A stretch of DNA of 48,849 nucleotides, taken from contig JADIMF010000154.1 in NCBI GenBank assembly GCA_017694915.1, forward strand, positions 1 through 48,849, written 5' to 3'. The notes under the pieces are model-generated. The model was not told the origin of the DNA. It saw only the letters and a program-made list of their open reading frames with translations, and did not search any database. Both the position numbers and the translations under genes were made by a program. Below, piece by piece: positions 8,469-16,503 of the stretch. The DNA comes from Candidatus Ornithospirochaeta stercoravium (GTDB lineage Bacteria > Spirochaetota > Spirochaetia > Sphaerochaetales > Sphaerochaetaceae). Each line of letters begins with the position of its first letter. Positions within the stretch are counted from its first letter, which is position 1.

Positions 8469-8506
8469 GGAACATTGTTCCATTTTCAAGGGTGCTGTGA
8501 TACAAT
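8469..8506 (+). promoter_or_regulatory. kdgA promoter with IclR-type operator dyad
   Basis: GGAACATTGTTCC (8469-8481) is a perfect inverted repeat around one central base with GGAA-N5-TTCC spacing, as in IclR-family operators. It overlaps the likely -35 region (about 8478-8483) of the kdgA promoter, whose -10 is TACAAT at 8501-8506. It also lies 10 bp upstream of the kdgK -35. A bound regulator would block kdgA and could affect kdgK. Pairing it with the IclR protein at 2134 is inference. Confidence 0.68.
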
Positions 8507-8536
8507 CTAACCAGACTCTAAAAAGGGAGATCATGT

Positions 8537-9499
8537 ATGACAAAAGAAGAGCTTTTCACAACGTTTCATGACATCGGTCTTGTTCCTGTAGTAAAGATCG
8601 ATAATGCAGAGAAAGCAGTACCACTTGCAAAGGCACTTATTGACGGAGGCATCCCTTGCGCTGAAGTTACATTCCGCACAGATGCAGCAGAAGAGGCTAT
8701 CAGAAGAATCAGCCAGGCATATCCGGAAATGCTCGTAGGAGCTGGCACTGTCATCAATCCTCAGCTTGCAGAGAAAGCTGTTGCAGCTGGTGCAAAATTC
8801 ATCGTCTCTGCTGGTCTTAATCCAGAGACTGTAAAGTGGTGTACATCACACAATGTTCCTGTAACACCAGGTGTCTGCACACCTTCTGAAATCGAACAGG
8901 GAATCGCTCTTGGTCTTGATGTTCTCAAGTTCTTCCCGGCTGAGGCATCCGGCGGTGTTGCAATGCTCAAGGACTTCGCTGGTCCATTCTCAAAGATCAA
9001 ATTCATGACAACAGGCGGTATCAATCCTAACAACGTACAGGATTACGCAAAGACTCCAAACGTACTTGCTATCGGTGGATCATGGATGGTCAAGCCAGAC
9101 CTCATCAACAACGACAAGTGGGATGAGATCACACAGCTCTGCAAAGAGGCAAGAGAAAAGATCCAGGGCCTCACACTTGCTCACGTAGGAATCAATCTTC
9201 CAGATGCAGATGCAGCAGCAAAGGTTGCAGAAGAGTTCGCAAAGTTCGGCATGGAGATCAAGAATGGCAATTCCTCCATCTTCATGAACAAGGAAATCGA
9301 GGTCATGAAGAAGAACTATCTCGGAACAAACGGACATCTTGCATTCAGATGCTTCGATATCGAGAGAACACTCTACTTCCTCAAGGACAAGGGATTCACT
9401 GTCAACGAATCAACAGTCGCTCGCGATGCGAATGGAAAGATCAAGGTCTGCTATCTCAACGAGGAAGTCGGTGGTTTTGCAATCCATCTTGTAAAATAA
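8537..9499 (+). CDS. kdgA: KDPG/4-hydroxy-2-oxoglutarate aldolase fused to a VOC-like domain
   Basis: 320 residues against about 205-215 for a plain KDPG aldolase (Eda/KdgA). Residues 1-208 are the class I aldolase barrel: Glu43 in AEVTFRT, the VGAGTV turn, and Schiff-base Lys131 in LKFFPAE. The enzyme splits KDPG into pyruvate and glyceraldehyde 3-phosphate. Residues about 212-320 (TLAHVGINLPDADAAAKV, then GTNGHLAFRCFDIERTLYFLKDKGF, ending GGFAIHLVK) look like a glyoxalase/VOC fold. GGGAG lies 7 nt before the ATG; the overlapping ATG at 8533 is in another frame. A strong terminator follows. The VOC assignment is from motif shape, and its role is unknown. Confidence 0.9.
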   Translation: MTKEELFTTFHDIGLVPVVKIDNAEKAVPLAKALIDGGIPCAEVTFRTDAAEEAIRRISQAYPEMLVGAGTVINPQLAEKAVAAGAKFIVSAGLNPETVKWCTSHNVPVTPGVCTPSEIEQGIALGLDVLKFFPAEASGGVAMLKDFAGPFSKIKFMTTGGINPNNVQDYAKTPNVLAIGGSWMVKPDLINNDKWDEITQLCKEAREKIQGLTLAHVGINLPDADAAAKVAEEFAKFGMEIKNGNSSIFMNKEIEVMKKNYLGTNGHLAFRCFDIERTLYFLKDKGFTVNESTVARDANGKIKVCYLNEEVGGFAIHLVK

Positions 9500-9523
9500 G
9501 CTGACAGCAGCTTGACTCAAAGG

Positions 9524-9552
9524 CTCCCGGAAAATGAAACCGGGAGTTTTTT
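9524..9552 (+). terminator. Intrinsic terminator of kdgA
   Basis: Stem CTCCCGG (9524-9530) pairs with CCGGGAG (9540-9546) around a 9-nt A-rich loop and runs straight into six T residues. Confidence 0.92.
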
Positions 9553-9558
9553 ACACAA

Positions 9559-9600
9559 AGGTGAAATGAACGTAAACAATTCATCTTCATGAATTCACCT
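9559..9600. repeat. Inverted repeat AGGTGAA/TTCACCT upstream of the two-component operon
   Basis: AGGTGAA (9559-9565) and TTCACCT (9594-9600) form the outer arms; ATGAA (9566-9570) and TTCAT (9586-9590) can extend the pairing. The right arm falls where a -35 element would be for the small membrane ORF at 9633. A similar AGGTGAAAC/GTTTCACCT pair flanks the dnaA promoter. Regulatory function is inference. Confidence 0.4.
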
Positions 9601-9632
9601 CTTATCTACAAGGCTTTCCTATCATCAGAAGC

Positions 9633-9890
9633 ATGTTCATCAACTCGGATTTCTTAAGATCTGTCACATGGATGATGTATTGTATCTGTATTGCTGTACT
9701 TCTTTTTTCAGGAATGCTGGTCACCGCTATAATCGAATGTCCCGACATCCTGACGAAGGTGTTGTATTATTCAGCGGCTACAATATGTCTCATAATAGTC
9801 TTTTCGTTGATTATCACATTCATCCGGATGATAATTTCATTTATCCATACAAGAAGAGGAAAGCATGGCAACGATACTTATCGTAGATGA
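9633..9890 (+). CDS. Small two-helix membrane protein upstream of a two-component system
   Basis: 85 residues with no recognised family. Two strong hydrophobic helices (about residues 12-33 and 43-68) are followed by a basic C-terminal tail (HTRRGKHGNDTYRR), predicting both ends on the same side of the membrane. It overlaps the response-regulator start by 26 nt. TATCAT (9620-9625) lies 7 nt before the ATG with no Shine-Dalgarno sequence, the leaderless-type pattern seen elsewhere in the window, so it may be the first gene of the operon. It could act as an accessory of the sensor kinase. A competing frame starting at 9668 looks less protein-like. Confidence 0.55.
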   Translation: MFINSDFLRSVTWMMYCICIAVLLFSGMLVTAIIECPDILTKVLYYSAATICLIIVFSLIITFIRMIISFIHTRRGKHGNDTYRR

Positions 9891-10548
9891 TGAACGCAAT
9901 ATGAGGCTTCTCACAGCCGCAAGGCTTGATGGCCAGTACAATGTGATTACTGCCTCTGACGGAAAAGAAGCTCTGGATATCATCCATAAAGGAAATATCG
10001 ATCTTGTCATCGCAGATATCATGATGCCGGTTATGGATGGCTATGACCTTCTGAAAACTCTCAGGAACGAAGGATATAAAATGCCTTTCCTCTTTCTAAC
10101 GGCAAAAGAATCACTTGGAGACAAGGAGAGAGGATTCAGCCTCGGCACTGATGATTACATCACAAAGCCTTTCAGCAGCGATGAGCTCTTATGGAGAGTA
10201 AAGGCGCTCCTGAGAAGAGCAAATATCGCGGAAAGCAGGAAGATACGCATCGGAAAGCTGACTGTGGATTCAGAGAAATATGCTGTCTACAGCGATTCTG
10301 AGTATATAGAATTCCCTAAAAAGGAGTTTGACCTCCTTTTCAAGTTGCTATCCTACCCCGGACAGATATTCTCAAAGGAGCAGCTGATGGAAAGCATCTG
10401 GGGCTACGACTCTCCAAGTGGAGACGATACCATCAAAACCCATATAAGCCGCATCCGGAACAGGCTCAGCGGAATCAGGGAGTTCAGCATAATCACCATA
10501 AAAGGCCTTGGATATAAGGCTGTCATCGATGAAGAGGCCATCAAATGA
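9865..10548 (+). CDS. OmpR-family response regulator
   Basis: 227 residues: a receiver domain (1-118) and a C-terminal winged helix (about 128-225). The acidic pair Asp8-Asp9 (ILIVDDE), the phospho-acceptor Asp51 (VIADIMMPVMDGYDLL), Thr in FLTAKES and Lys in DYITKPF are all present. The DNA-binding half has the usual FPKKEFDLLFKLLSYPGQIFSKEQLMESIWG and HISRIRNRL segments. It is followed by its kinase with a 4-nt ATGA overlap, and may be co-transcribed with the small membrane protein. Targets are unknown. Confidence 0.95.
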   Translation: MATILIVDDERNMRLLTAARLDGQYNVITASDGKEALDIIHKGNIDLVIADIMMPVMDGYDLLKTLRNEGYKMPFLFLTAKESLGDKERGFSLGTDDYITKPFSSDELLWRVKALLRRANIAESRKIRIGKLTVDSEKYAVYSDSEYIEFPKKEFDLLFKLLSYPGQIFSKEQLMESIWGYDSPSGDDTIKTHISRIRNRLSGIREFSIITIKGLGYKAVIDEEAIK

Positions 10549-11594
10549 AGAAAGCAAGGAAAAGAACACGCCTTCTGCCGATGCTCATCATCCAGTCGAT
10601 TGCCGTTATAATATCAGCACTTGCATCCTTCACATTCATGACATGGCTCGTCACCGATGTATTCCACGTCGAGGATACATATGCCGCTGCCGGATATGAG
10701 ATTCTCGGCACATTGATCGTATTCATCATCGTCATGGTTCCAATCAATGCCGTATTGTATACGAAACGGAACAGGGAGCTTTCCACGCTATCGGATAATA
10801 TAAAGAAGGTCGCGGAAGGCGATTATTCCGTAAGGATACAATACAAGCCTTCCGACTCAATGGCGGCAATATATGAAGATTTCAACAAGATGTGCTCTGA
10901 ACTCGGAAGCGTGCAGATGCTCCGCAACGATTTCATCAACAGCTACTCACATGAATTCCGCACTCCGATAGCTTCCATAAACGGCTTTGCCTCCCTGCTG
11001 ATGGAAAGGAAATTCCCTGAAGAGGAACAGAGGGAGTATCTCAGGATAATAGCAGAGGAATCGGCAAGATTATCCCGTCTTGCGACAAGCTCTATTCTTC
11101 TGTCGAAAATATCAACACAGCAGATCATAACGGATGCCGAGGATTTCGATCTTTCAGAGCAGATACGGCAGTGTTCGATAATGCTCTCCCCTGCCTGGAC
11201 AGAGAAGAGAATCGAATTCAGCGGTACATTCGGAAAATGTCCTGTGCATGCAAGCAAAGAGCTTCTGCAGCACGTGTGGATCAACCTACTCGATAACGCC
11301 GTGAAATATACGCCGGAAGGTGGAGAGATATCAGTAGAGGTGAAAAATGACGAGGGGAATGTCATCGTCATCATCGCCGATACAGGAAAGGGAATGGATA
11401 AGGAAACAATCTCTCATATATTCTCTCCATACTTCAGGGGAGATTCGAATCATTCCTCTCCGGGGCTGGGACTTGGCCTTGCCATCGTGAAAAGGATAAT
11501 AGATCTTTCAAACGGCACAATCTCAGTCAAAAGCGAGGAAGGAACAGGAACTTCATTTACAATCACACTGCCGAGAAATGTAAATCAGAAGTAA
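10545..11594 (+). CDS. Sensor histidine kinase
   Basis: 349 residues. Two membrane helices (about 12-36 and 49-72) flank a very short external loop of about 12 residues, so the kinase probably senses within the membrane or through a partner. A HAMP-like linker (73-122) is followed by the dimerisation domain with phospho-acceptor His136 in SYSHEFRTPIASINGF. The ATPase domain has the N box (HVWINLLDNAVKYTPEGG), G1 (DTGKGM) and G2 (GLGLGLAIVKRI). It forms a pair with the OmpR-type regulator immediately upstream. The small external loop fits an accessory role for the small membrane protein at 9633. Confidence 0.95.
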   Translation: MKKARKRTRLLPMLIIQSIAVIISALASFTFMTWLVTDVFHVEDTYAAAGYEILGTLIVFIIVMVPINAVLYTKRNRELSTLSDNIKKVAEGDYSVRIQYKPSDSMAAIYEDFNKMCSELGSVQMLRNDFINSYSHEFRTPIASINGFASLLMERKFPEEEQREYLRIIAEESARLSRLATSSILLSKISTQQIITDAEDFDLSEQIRQCSIMLSPAWTEKRIEFSGTFGKCPVHASKELLQHVWINLLDNAVKYTPEGGEISVEVKNDEGNVIVIIADTGKGMDKETISHIFSPYFRGDSNHSSPGLGLGLAIVKRIIDLSNGTISVKSEEGTGTSFTITLPRNVNQK

Positions 11595-11663
11595 ACAAAA
11601 CAGCATCCAGCCTTCACTGCCCAGAAACCTGTACCTGATAGATTCTTCATTAAGGAGAGAAAA

Positions 11664-12650
11664 ATGAAGAATCTTTATATAATCACGGGAGCTGCAGGCC
11701 ACCTCGGAAGTACGATAATAAGAAAACTATTGAAAGAAGAATGCACCATCAGAGGATTGATTCTCCCCTCCGAGAAAGGAGAGTTCCCGGGCAGAGTTGA
11801 ATATTTTACAGGAGATGTCACCGATCCACTCTCTCTTGAGCCGATATTCTCCAGAACGGATGATCATGATGTATATGTGATCCATACCGCCGGTCTGATA
11901 AGCATCAAAAACGATGACTATGAAAAACTTTATCGCGTCAATGTGGAAGGAACAGAGAACATAATCGACGAATGCATAAAGCACAAAGTGAAGAGAATGC
12001 TTTATGTAAGCTCGGTGCACGCGATTCCAGAAGTTCAGGGGCATGTAATTTCCGAAGTTTCGGAATTCGACAGCTATGATGTTGAAGGAAGTTATGCCAA
12101 AACCAAAGCCGAAGCATCTGAAGCAGTGATGGAAGCATGCAGTGACGGCCTTCTTGATGCTGTCGTGGTGCATCCCTCCGGAATAATCGGGCCATATGAT
12201 AACGGGCGCAATCATCTTGTACAGCTCGTGAAGATGTATATTACCGGGAAGCTTCCTGCAGGAGTGGATGGAGGCTATGATTTCGTCGATGTGCGCGATG
12301 TCGCAGAAGGTTGCCTGAAGGCGCTCGAAAAAGGCCACAGCGGTGAATGCTATATTCTCTCAAATAAGTATGTATCAATAAAGAATCTTCTTGAAAGCGT
12401 AAGGAAAGTTACCGGAGGGAAAAGAAAGGTATGCCTTCCCGTCTGGCTCGCGAAATTCTTTGAACCGGCTTTCGGCATGATTGCAAGAATAACCCATACA
12501 AGACCCCTCTATACACGGTATGCCCTCGATACGATTCAAGGGAATGGCCACTTCTCCCATCTTAAAGCAACAACAGAGCTCGGATACAGGCCAAGGGAGA
12601 TGAACAAGACGATTATCGACACCATAGCTTGGCTGAGGGCAAGGGTATGA
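11664..12650 (+). CDS. NAD(P)-dependent epimerase/dehydratase (extended SDR)
   Basis: 328-residue extended short-chain dehydrogenase. The dinucleotide-binding motif TGAAGHLG is at the N terminus, and the catalytic Ser (MLYVSSVHA) and YAKTK (YxxxK) follow, then VVHPSGIIGPYD. It resembles dihydroflavonol-reductase/3-beta-HSD-like bacterial SDRs more than UDP-glucose epimerases; the substrate is not predictable. AAGGAG stands 6-7 nt before the ATG. Its transcript probably ends at the long inverted repeat that follows. Confidence 0.85.
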   Translation: MKNLYIITGAAGHLGSTIIRKLLKEECTIRGLILPSEKGEFPGRVEYFTGDVTDPLSLEPIFSRTDDHDVYVIHTAGLISIKNDDYEKLYRVNVEGTENIIDECIKHKVKRMLYVSSVHAIPEVQGHVISEVSEFDSYDVEGSYAKTKAEASEAVMEACSDGLLDAVVVHPSGIIGPYDNGRNHLVQLVKMYITGKLPAGVDGGYDFVDVRDVAEGCLKALEKGHSGECYILSNKYVSIKNLLESVRKVTGGKRKVCLPVWLAKFFEPAFGMIARITHTRPLYTRYALDTIQGNGHFSHLKATTELGYRPREMNKTIIDTIAWLRARV

Positions 12651-12664
12651 AAAGACATTCTTGT

Positions 12665-12721
12665 AAAACAGACAATCTATCAGAAACTGAGATTTCTTAA
12701 TTTCTTTCATCTGTCTGTTTT
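12665..12721 (+). terminator. Long inverted repeat after the SDR gene, possible terminator
   Basis: AAAACAGACA (12665-12674) is perfectly complementary to TGTCTGTTTT (12712-12721), with a nested AGAAA/TTTCT pair inside the 37-nt loop. It ends in TTTT. The -10-like TATCAT of the next gene begins only 7 nt later, so terminator and promoter would overlap. Confidence 0.5.
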
Positions 12722-12739
12722 CTGGAGTATCATCACTAT

Positions 12740-13615
12740 ATGCCAGAAGTAGGATATAGAGCACACGATTTCGGTTCATTCGGATCAGCCTCCGCACTTG
12801 GAGAGAGGATTGAAAGCATAAGAAAGGGGTGCATACAGCTTGCGCTCAATAAGGTCATTCCATCTGCAAAGCCATGGGAAGAATGGGATGAGGAATACAT
12901 CTCAGGAATAAGAGATGACCTTCTGAAACATGGCGTTTGGGTTGCCATGATCGGCTGCTACATAAATCCCGTACATCCTGTAAAGGAAGTCAGGGATATG
13001 GAAGTCAAGCGATTCGAGAAATCGCTGAGCCTTGCAAAAGCCTTCGGCTGTCCTTATGTAGGTACAGAGACTGGAACACAGAATCCCGATGGAGGATATT
13101 CCGTGTACACGGCAGATCCGAAATTCATGGATGTATTCTTCGAAAGCCTCGACAAGATGCTCGATGCGGCAGAGAAATATGATTCATATGTGGCAATAGA
13201 AGCTGTCGCAAGAAGTCATACGATGTCGACAATCGAAAGGATGCAGAAAATGCTCGAGAAGTATCCGACGAAACGGCTTAAAGTCATCTTCGATCCCGTG
13301 AATCTGCTTCCTTATACAGGAATAAAGGAAAAAGATGGTGTTTCCCTTAAAATTCCATCAGAAGAGGCTGAACACAGATTCGTATCGGACGCTCTTGATG
13401 TATATGGAGACAGACTCGCAGCCATCCACTGCAAGGACTATGTAATCGATGATGACGGATTCAAGCTGGGAGACATCCCTGCCCTTACCGGAATATTCAG
13501 ATGGAAAGCTTTTGCAGAGGAACTGAGAAGAAGGAACATCGATGTTCCATGGCTGCTGGAAAACCACAATCCCCTTACAGTGAAGGAGACTGCGGATACA
13601 ATAGCTGCTTTCTGA
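12740..13615 (+). CDS. Sugar phosphate isomerase/epimerase-like TIM-barrel protein
   Basis: 291 residues of the AP-endonuclease-2/xylose-isomerase-like TIM-barrel superfamily. Probable metal ligands are the Glu of YVGTETGTQN, the Glu of VAIEAVARSH, Asp in KVIFDPVNLL, His in LAAIHCKDY and Glu in VPWLLENHNP. Such enzymes interconvert sugars, inositols or their phosphates; this one cannot be assigned further. No Shine-Dalgarno sequence is at a useful distance (GGAG is 12 nt away), while TATCAT (12728-12733) ends 6 nt before the ATG, suggesting a leaderless mRNA. It converges on the thymidine kinase-like gene with no spacer. Confidence 0.82.
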   Translation: MPEVGYRAHDFGSFGSASALGERIESIRKGCIQLALNKVIPSAKPWEEWDEEYISGIRDDLLKHGVWVAMIGCYINPVHPVKEVRDMEVKRFEKSLSLAKAFGCPYVGTETGTQNPDGGYSVYTADPKFMDVFFESLDKMLDAAEKYDSYVAIEAVARSHTMSTIERMQKMLEKYPTKRLKVIFDPVNLLPYTGIKEKDGVSLKIPSEEAEHRFVSDALDVYGDRLAAIHCKDYVIDDDGFKLGDIPALTGIFRWKAFAEELRRRNIDVPWLLENHNPLTVKETADTIAAF

Positions 13616-14758
13616 TTACAGGAGATACGGCTGGGAGAATGAGACAGGATGCCTGTTCTCCATGAGAACCTTCTCCAGATATTCCGTATCAAGGGAAAGC
13701 TCAGAGACTATCTTTACGAGAAGCGCTTCGCCTATGAGATTCTGCTCGCAGAAGAGATATGCAAGCGCTTTTTCTGCAATATGTCCGGGCAGAATGGAGT
13801 TCATGTATATCTCAGCATCAGGGGAATCTCCATACCGTTTGGAAAGATTGTCATAAAGCTCCGATTCCTCAGGATTCTCCTTCAAAGCCCTCATTTCCCT
13901 GATAAGAGGTTCTGGATTTCCTCTCCCCGCCTCTTCTCCAAGAGGCTTCAGAGTGAAGAACGTGTACTCCTTTCCCGGGAGGAAATGATGCTGCTCACAG
14001 CGAGCGGCATAATTAGGCTCCAGGGAACTGTTCTTCACTTTATCGCCACCAACGACTATCAGAGGATCGAAATAAAGCGCAGGACACTCTCTTTCTCCCA
14101 CCTGGTAATACCTGTATGTATAGAACGCGGATGCCATGCAGTCCGGATGCTCGCAGTAAGCAGTAAGCGGAATGACATCCGTTGCTATATCGAGCATCAG
14201 ACGTGCAGTAGAATTGAAGAATTCCCTTCTGAAATTCAGGATCAGTGTCGGGAAGACGAACATGCAGCCTTTTTCTATCGAAAGATTACGCGCCACATAG
14301 GCAAGTCTCTCATCGAAGAAAGATGCCTCATCGATGATATAAGTGCCGACATCAGGATTATCCCTGACGACCTCCTCAAAGCCGAAAGAATCCTTTATCC
14401 TCGCGATGTTCTTCCCGCATCGTATATATCCTGAACGATATGCCAGCGCGTCGTCAGGATATTCCGTGAAACGAACACCATCGATTTCAGATCTGATGAA
14501 GAAAATATTCCTTCTATCAACGCATCCATTGGATGTCATTGCTCCGATTTTATCGCTTTTTCTGCGGGCAACGGAGGCATCGCGCCATACACGAGCGGCA
14601 AATTCAGTCTTTCCCGAGCCCATCGGGCCGATAAGAAGCACGCGGCGCCCCGGCGTCGTGAAATCGAAATGAGTAAATGTCTCATGGACATCAAGCGTAG
14701 GGAATCCGAGAGATTTAAGGAAATCCGCGCCCGGTGTGTTGTTTATTATCTCAGGCAT
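13616..14758 (-). CDS. Thymidine kinase-like protein with long C-terminal extension
   Basis: 380 residues, about twice the length of a normal type II thymidine kinase. The kinase-like part (about 30-270) shows Walker A GPMGSGKT (44-51), the DEASFF box (Asp143, Glu144; DE[AG]QFF in TK), and [13 protein letters not shown]...[12 protein letters not shown] followed by IVVGGDK...ARCEQHH. This mirrors the TK zinc-lasso order, with Cys202, Cys207, Cys254 and His257 as probable ligands. Residues about 275-380 are an unassigned helical extension. TK phosphorylates thymidine to dTMP. The start overlaps the end of deoC (AAGGA five bases upstream), so nucleoside salvage is the likely job. Substrate range is untested. 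Confidence 0.75.
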   Translation of the reverse strand: MPEIINNTPGADFLKSLGFPTLDVHETFTHFDFTTPGRRVLLIGPMGSGKTEFAARVWRDASVARRKSDKIGAMTSNGCVDRRNIFFIRSEIDGVRFTEYPDDALAYRSGYIRCGKNIARIKDSFGFEEVVRDNPDVGTYIIDEASFFDERLAYVARNLSIEKGCMFVFPTLILNFRREFFNSTARLMLDIATDVIPLTAYCEHPDCMASAFYTYRYYQVGERECPALYFDPLIVVGGDKVKNSSLEPNYAARCEQHHFLPGKEYTFFTLKPLGEEAGRGNPEPLIREMRALKENPEESELYDNLSKRYGDSPDAEIYMNSILPGHIAEKALAYLFCEQNLIGEALLVKIVSELSLDTEYLEKVLMENRHPVSFSQPYLL

Positions 14759-15401
14759 TCTGTTCCTTTACGATAGCAATACCTGCGCTTGCACCAATGC
14801 GTGTTGCGCCTGCTTCAATCATGGCCATAGCGCTTCTGTAATCCCTGACACCACCAGAAGCCTTAACGCCAAGACGATCACCGACAACGCTCTTCATAAG
14901 TGCAACATCCTCAACAGTCGCTCCACCTTTAGAGAAACCTGTGCTTGTTTTGACGAAATCGGCACCAGCCTTTTCAGAAAGAACGCAGACATCCTTCTTT
15001 TCCTCATCAGTGAGGAGACAGGTCTCGATGATGACCTTGAGTGTCTTTCCTTCTGTTGCAGCACGCACGGCTTTTATATCCTCAAGAACATGTTCCATCA
15101 TCCCTGATTTCACATATCCGATATTTATGACCATATCGATCTCATCTGCACCATTTCTCACAGCTTCCTCAGCCTCGAAAGCCTTTGCTCTTGTCTCCAT
15201 CGCCCCAAGAGGGAAACCGACGACGGTACAGACTTTCACCCCCGTTCCCTTAAGAAGATCCGCACAGAAGCCAACCCAGCATGAATTGACACAGACGGAA
15301 GCAAAATGATACTCAGCAGCTTCCCTGCAGAGCCTTTCAATGCTTTCCTTAGCTGCATCTGGCGCAAGAAGCGTATGATCGATGTACTTCGCTATATCCA
15401 T
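14751..15401 (-). CDS. deoC: Deoxyribose-phosphate aldolase
   Basis: 216-residue class I aldolase that splits 2-deoxyribose 5-phosphate into acetaldehyde and glyceraldehyde 3-phosphate in deoxynucleoside catabolism. The family order is clear: [46 protein letters not shown], the Schiff-base Lys in DFVKTSTGF, and [16 protein letters not shown] is spaced 5 nt from the ATG. It is co-transcribed with the thymidine kinase-like gene, whose start it overlaps by 8 nt. Confidence 0.96.
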   Translation of the reverse strand: MDIAKYIDHTLLAPDAAKESIERLCREAAEYHFASVCVNSCWVGFCADLLKGTGVKVCTVVGFPLGAMETRAKAFEAEEAVRNGADEIDMVINIGYVKSGMMEHVLEDIKAVRAATEGKTLKVIIETCLLTDEEKKDVCVLSEKAGADFVKTSTGFSKGGATVEDVALMKSVVGDRLGVKASGGVRDYRSAMAMIEAGATRIGASAGIAIVKEQNA

Positions 15402-15422
15402 AATTTCCTCCTGAGAGCTTTA

Positions 15423-16394
15423 TCAAAGCATTTTGCCAAGCTTTGCATCAAGGATACCATCCCTGACCGAAGGGTATTGCAGTCCCTCTTCGATATTCTT
15501 AAGCAATAATGCAATTCCTATTTCATCGTCATTGAGATTTTCCGGATAGAAAGGATTGATGAACACAGTCCGCTCTCCAAGAGAAACATGTGTAAGCGTC
15601 ATGCTGCCATTTCCTACGGAAATATCACGATGGAAGACAAAAGGAAGGAAAACCGGGTAATTGTTATCATCCACGGTATTCACGCCTTGTTCTGTTATTA
15701 TCCCCTTCTCGCCTCTTATCTCAATGCGTTTGCCATAGAAGTATGAATGGTACTGGTTGGAGGAGAAATCATTGATGAACAGCCCTTTGCTGAATTTCAG
15801 CATCCTAAGGCTTCTTGTATATTCCTCCATCTCTCCAGCTGTATTCATGCCTTTTCTTTCTCCTGTCTTCAGCATTCTGGAGCCATAATCGGCACTGCCA
15901 AGAAGCTCCGGTATCTCATCATCAATTCCCAGCACAGCCCGCGCTATCGATGCGGCATGATGATTATGCAATCCGGAAATATAGACCTGATCGATTCTGC
16001 CTATCATCGGAAGAGACGCTATGATGGAAGCATAAAGCGGTGTGAACTGATATTGCTCTGCAGTTGCTCCTTTCGCGTCCTCAAGAGTGGCCAGTTCTCT
16101 ATCAGAAAGAGGAAGAAATGATGTTTCCGAGATTATGAACTCTCCTCTTTCCTTCAGTTTCATCATCATCTCGTAAAAACCGTTCTTACCGGAAGCCACG
16201 ATAACAGCGTCATGCTCAGCAGAGAGAGCTTCATTTAAATCTGCAGAAGCATTGAGACCTCTTGCTCTCATCTCCTCTGCCCTTTCCTCGGCATGTGTAT
16301 AAACGGAAGTTATCGTAAGAAGCGATGGCACCATCTCAGCTATCCTGACAAAGAACATCGCTCTCCATCCTGTACCGAACAAGACCGCCTTCAT
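15423..16394 (-). CDS. Gfo/Idh/MocA-type oxidoreductase
   Basis: About 323 residues. The N terminus (KAVLFGTGWRAMFFVRIAEMVP) is a Rossmann fold with a variant GxGxR motif, followed by SVYTHAEERAEEMRARG and DAVIVASGKNGFYEMM as in Gfo/Idh/MocA sugar dehydrogenases. The C-terminal half is a beta-sheet substrate domain. No clear EKP motif is visible (ISETSFLPLSD is in its place), so activity is uncertain. An upstream ATG at 16412 is open, but GGAGG stands 5 nt before the ATG at 16394 and the -10 (TATAAT, complement of 16411-16416) overlaps the longer start, so the shorter protein is preferred. It lies 21 nt upstream of deoC. Confidence 0.75.
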   Translation of the reverse strand: MKAVLFGTGWRAMFFVRIAEMVPSLLTITSVYTHAEERAEEMRARGLNASADLNEALSAEHDAVIVASGKNGFYEMMMKLKERGEFIISETSFLPLSDRELATLEDAKGATAEQYQFTPLYASIIASLPMIGRIDQVYISGLHNHHAASIARAVLGIDDEIPELLGSADYGSRMLKTGERKGMNTAGEMEEYTRSLRMLKFSKGLFINDFSSNQYHSYFYGKRIEIRGEKGIITEQGVNTVDDNNYPVFLPFVFHRDISVGNGSMTLTHVSLGERTVFINPFYPENLNDDEIGIALLLKNIEEGLQYPSVRDGILDAKLGKML

Positions 16395-16468
16395 AAATCC
16401 TCCGGGAATCATTATAGCTTATTTTCCCTTGCACAACCCAAACAATGCGAAGATAGGGCGCAAGGCGG

Positions 16469-16497
16469 TTGAAGCAATCCTTCACAGCCTGTAAGCT
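16469..16497 (+). promoter_or_regulatory. Promoter of the Nudix gene (leaderless type)
   Basis: TTGAAG (16469-16474), 17 nt, TAAGCT (16492-16497), then 6 nt to the ATG at 16504. The -10 is weak, but spacing is ideal and no Shine-Dalgarno sequence exists. Confidence 0.45.
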
Positions 16498-16503
16498 TCA
16501 AGC

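Noticed and set aside
9668-9886. Alternative small ORF upstream of the response regulator
   Set aside because: His/Tyr/Cys-rich with no hydrophobic organisation; the frame from 9633 gives two clean membrane helices and a better start signal.
13649-14434. 261-codon open frame antisense to the thymidine kinase-like gene
   Set aside because: No family features, and the opposite strand carries clear kinase motifs and coupled overlap with deoC.
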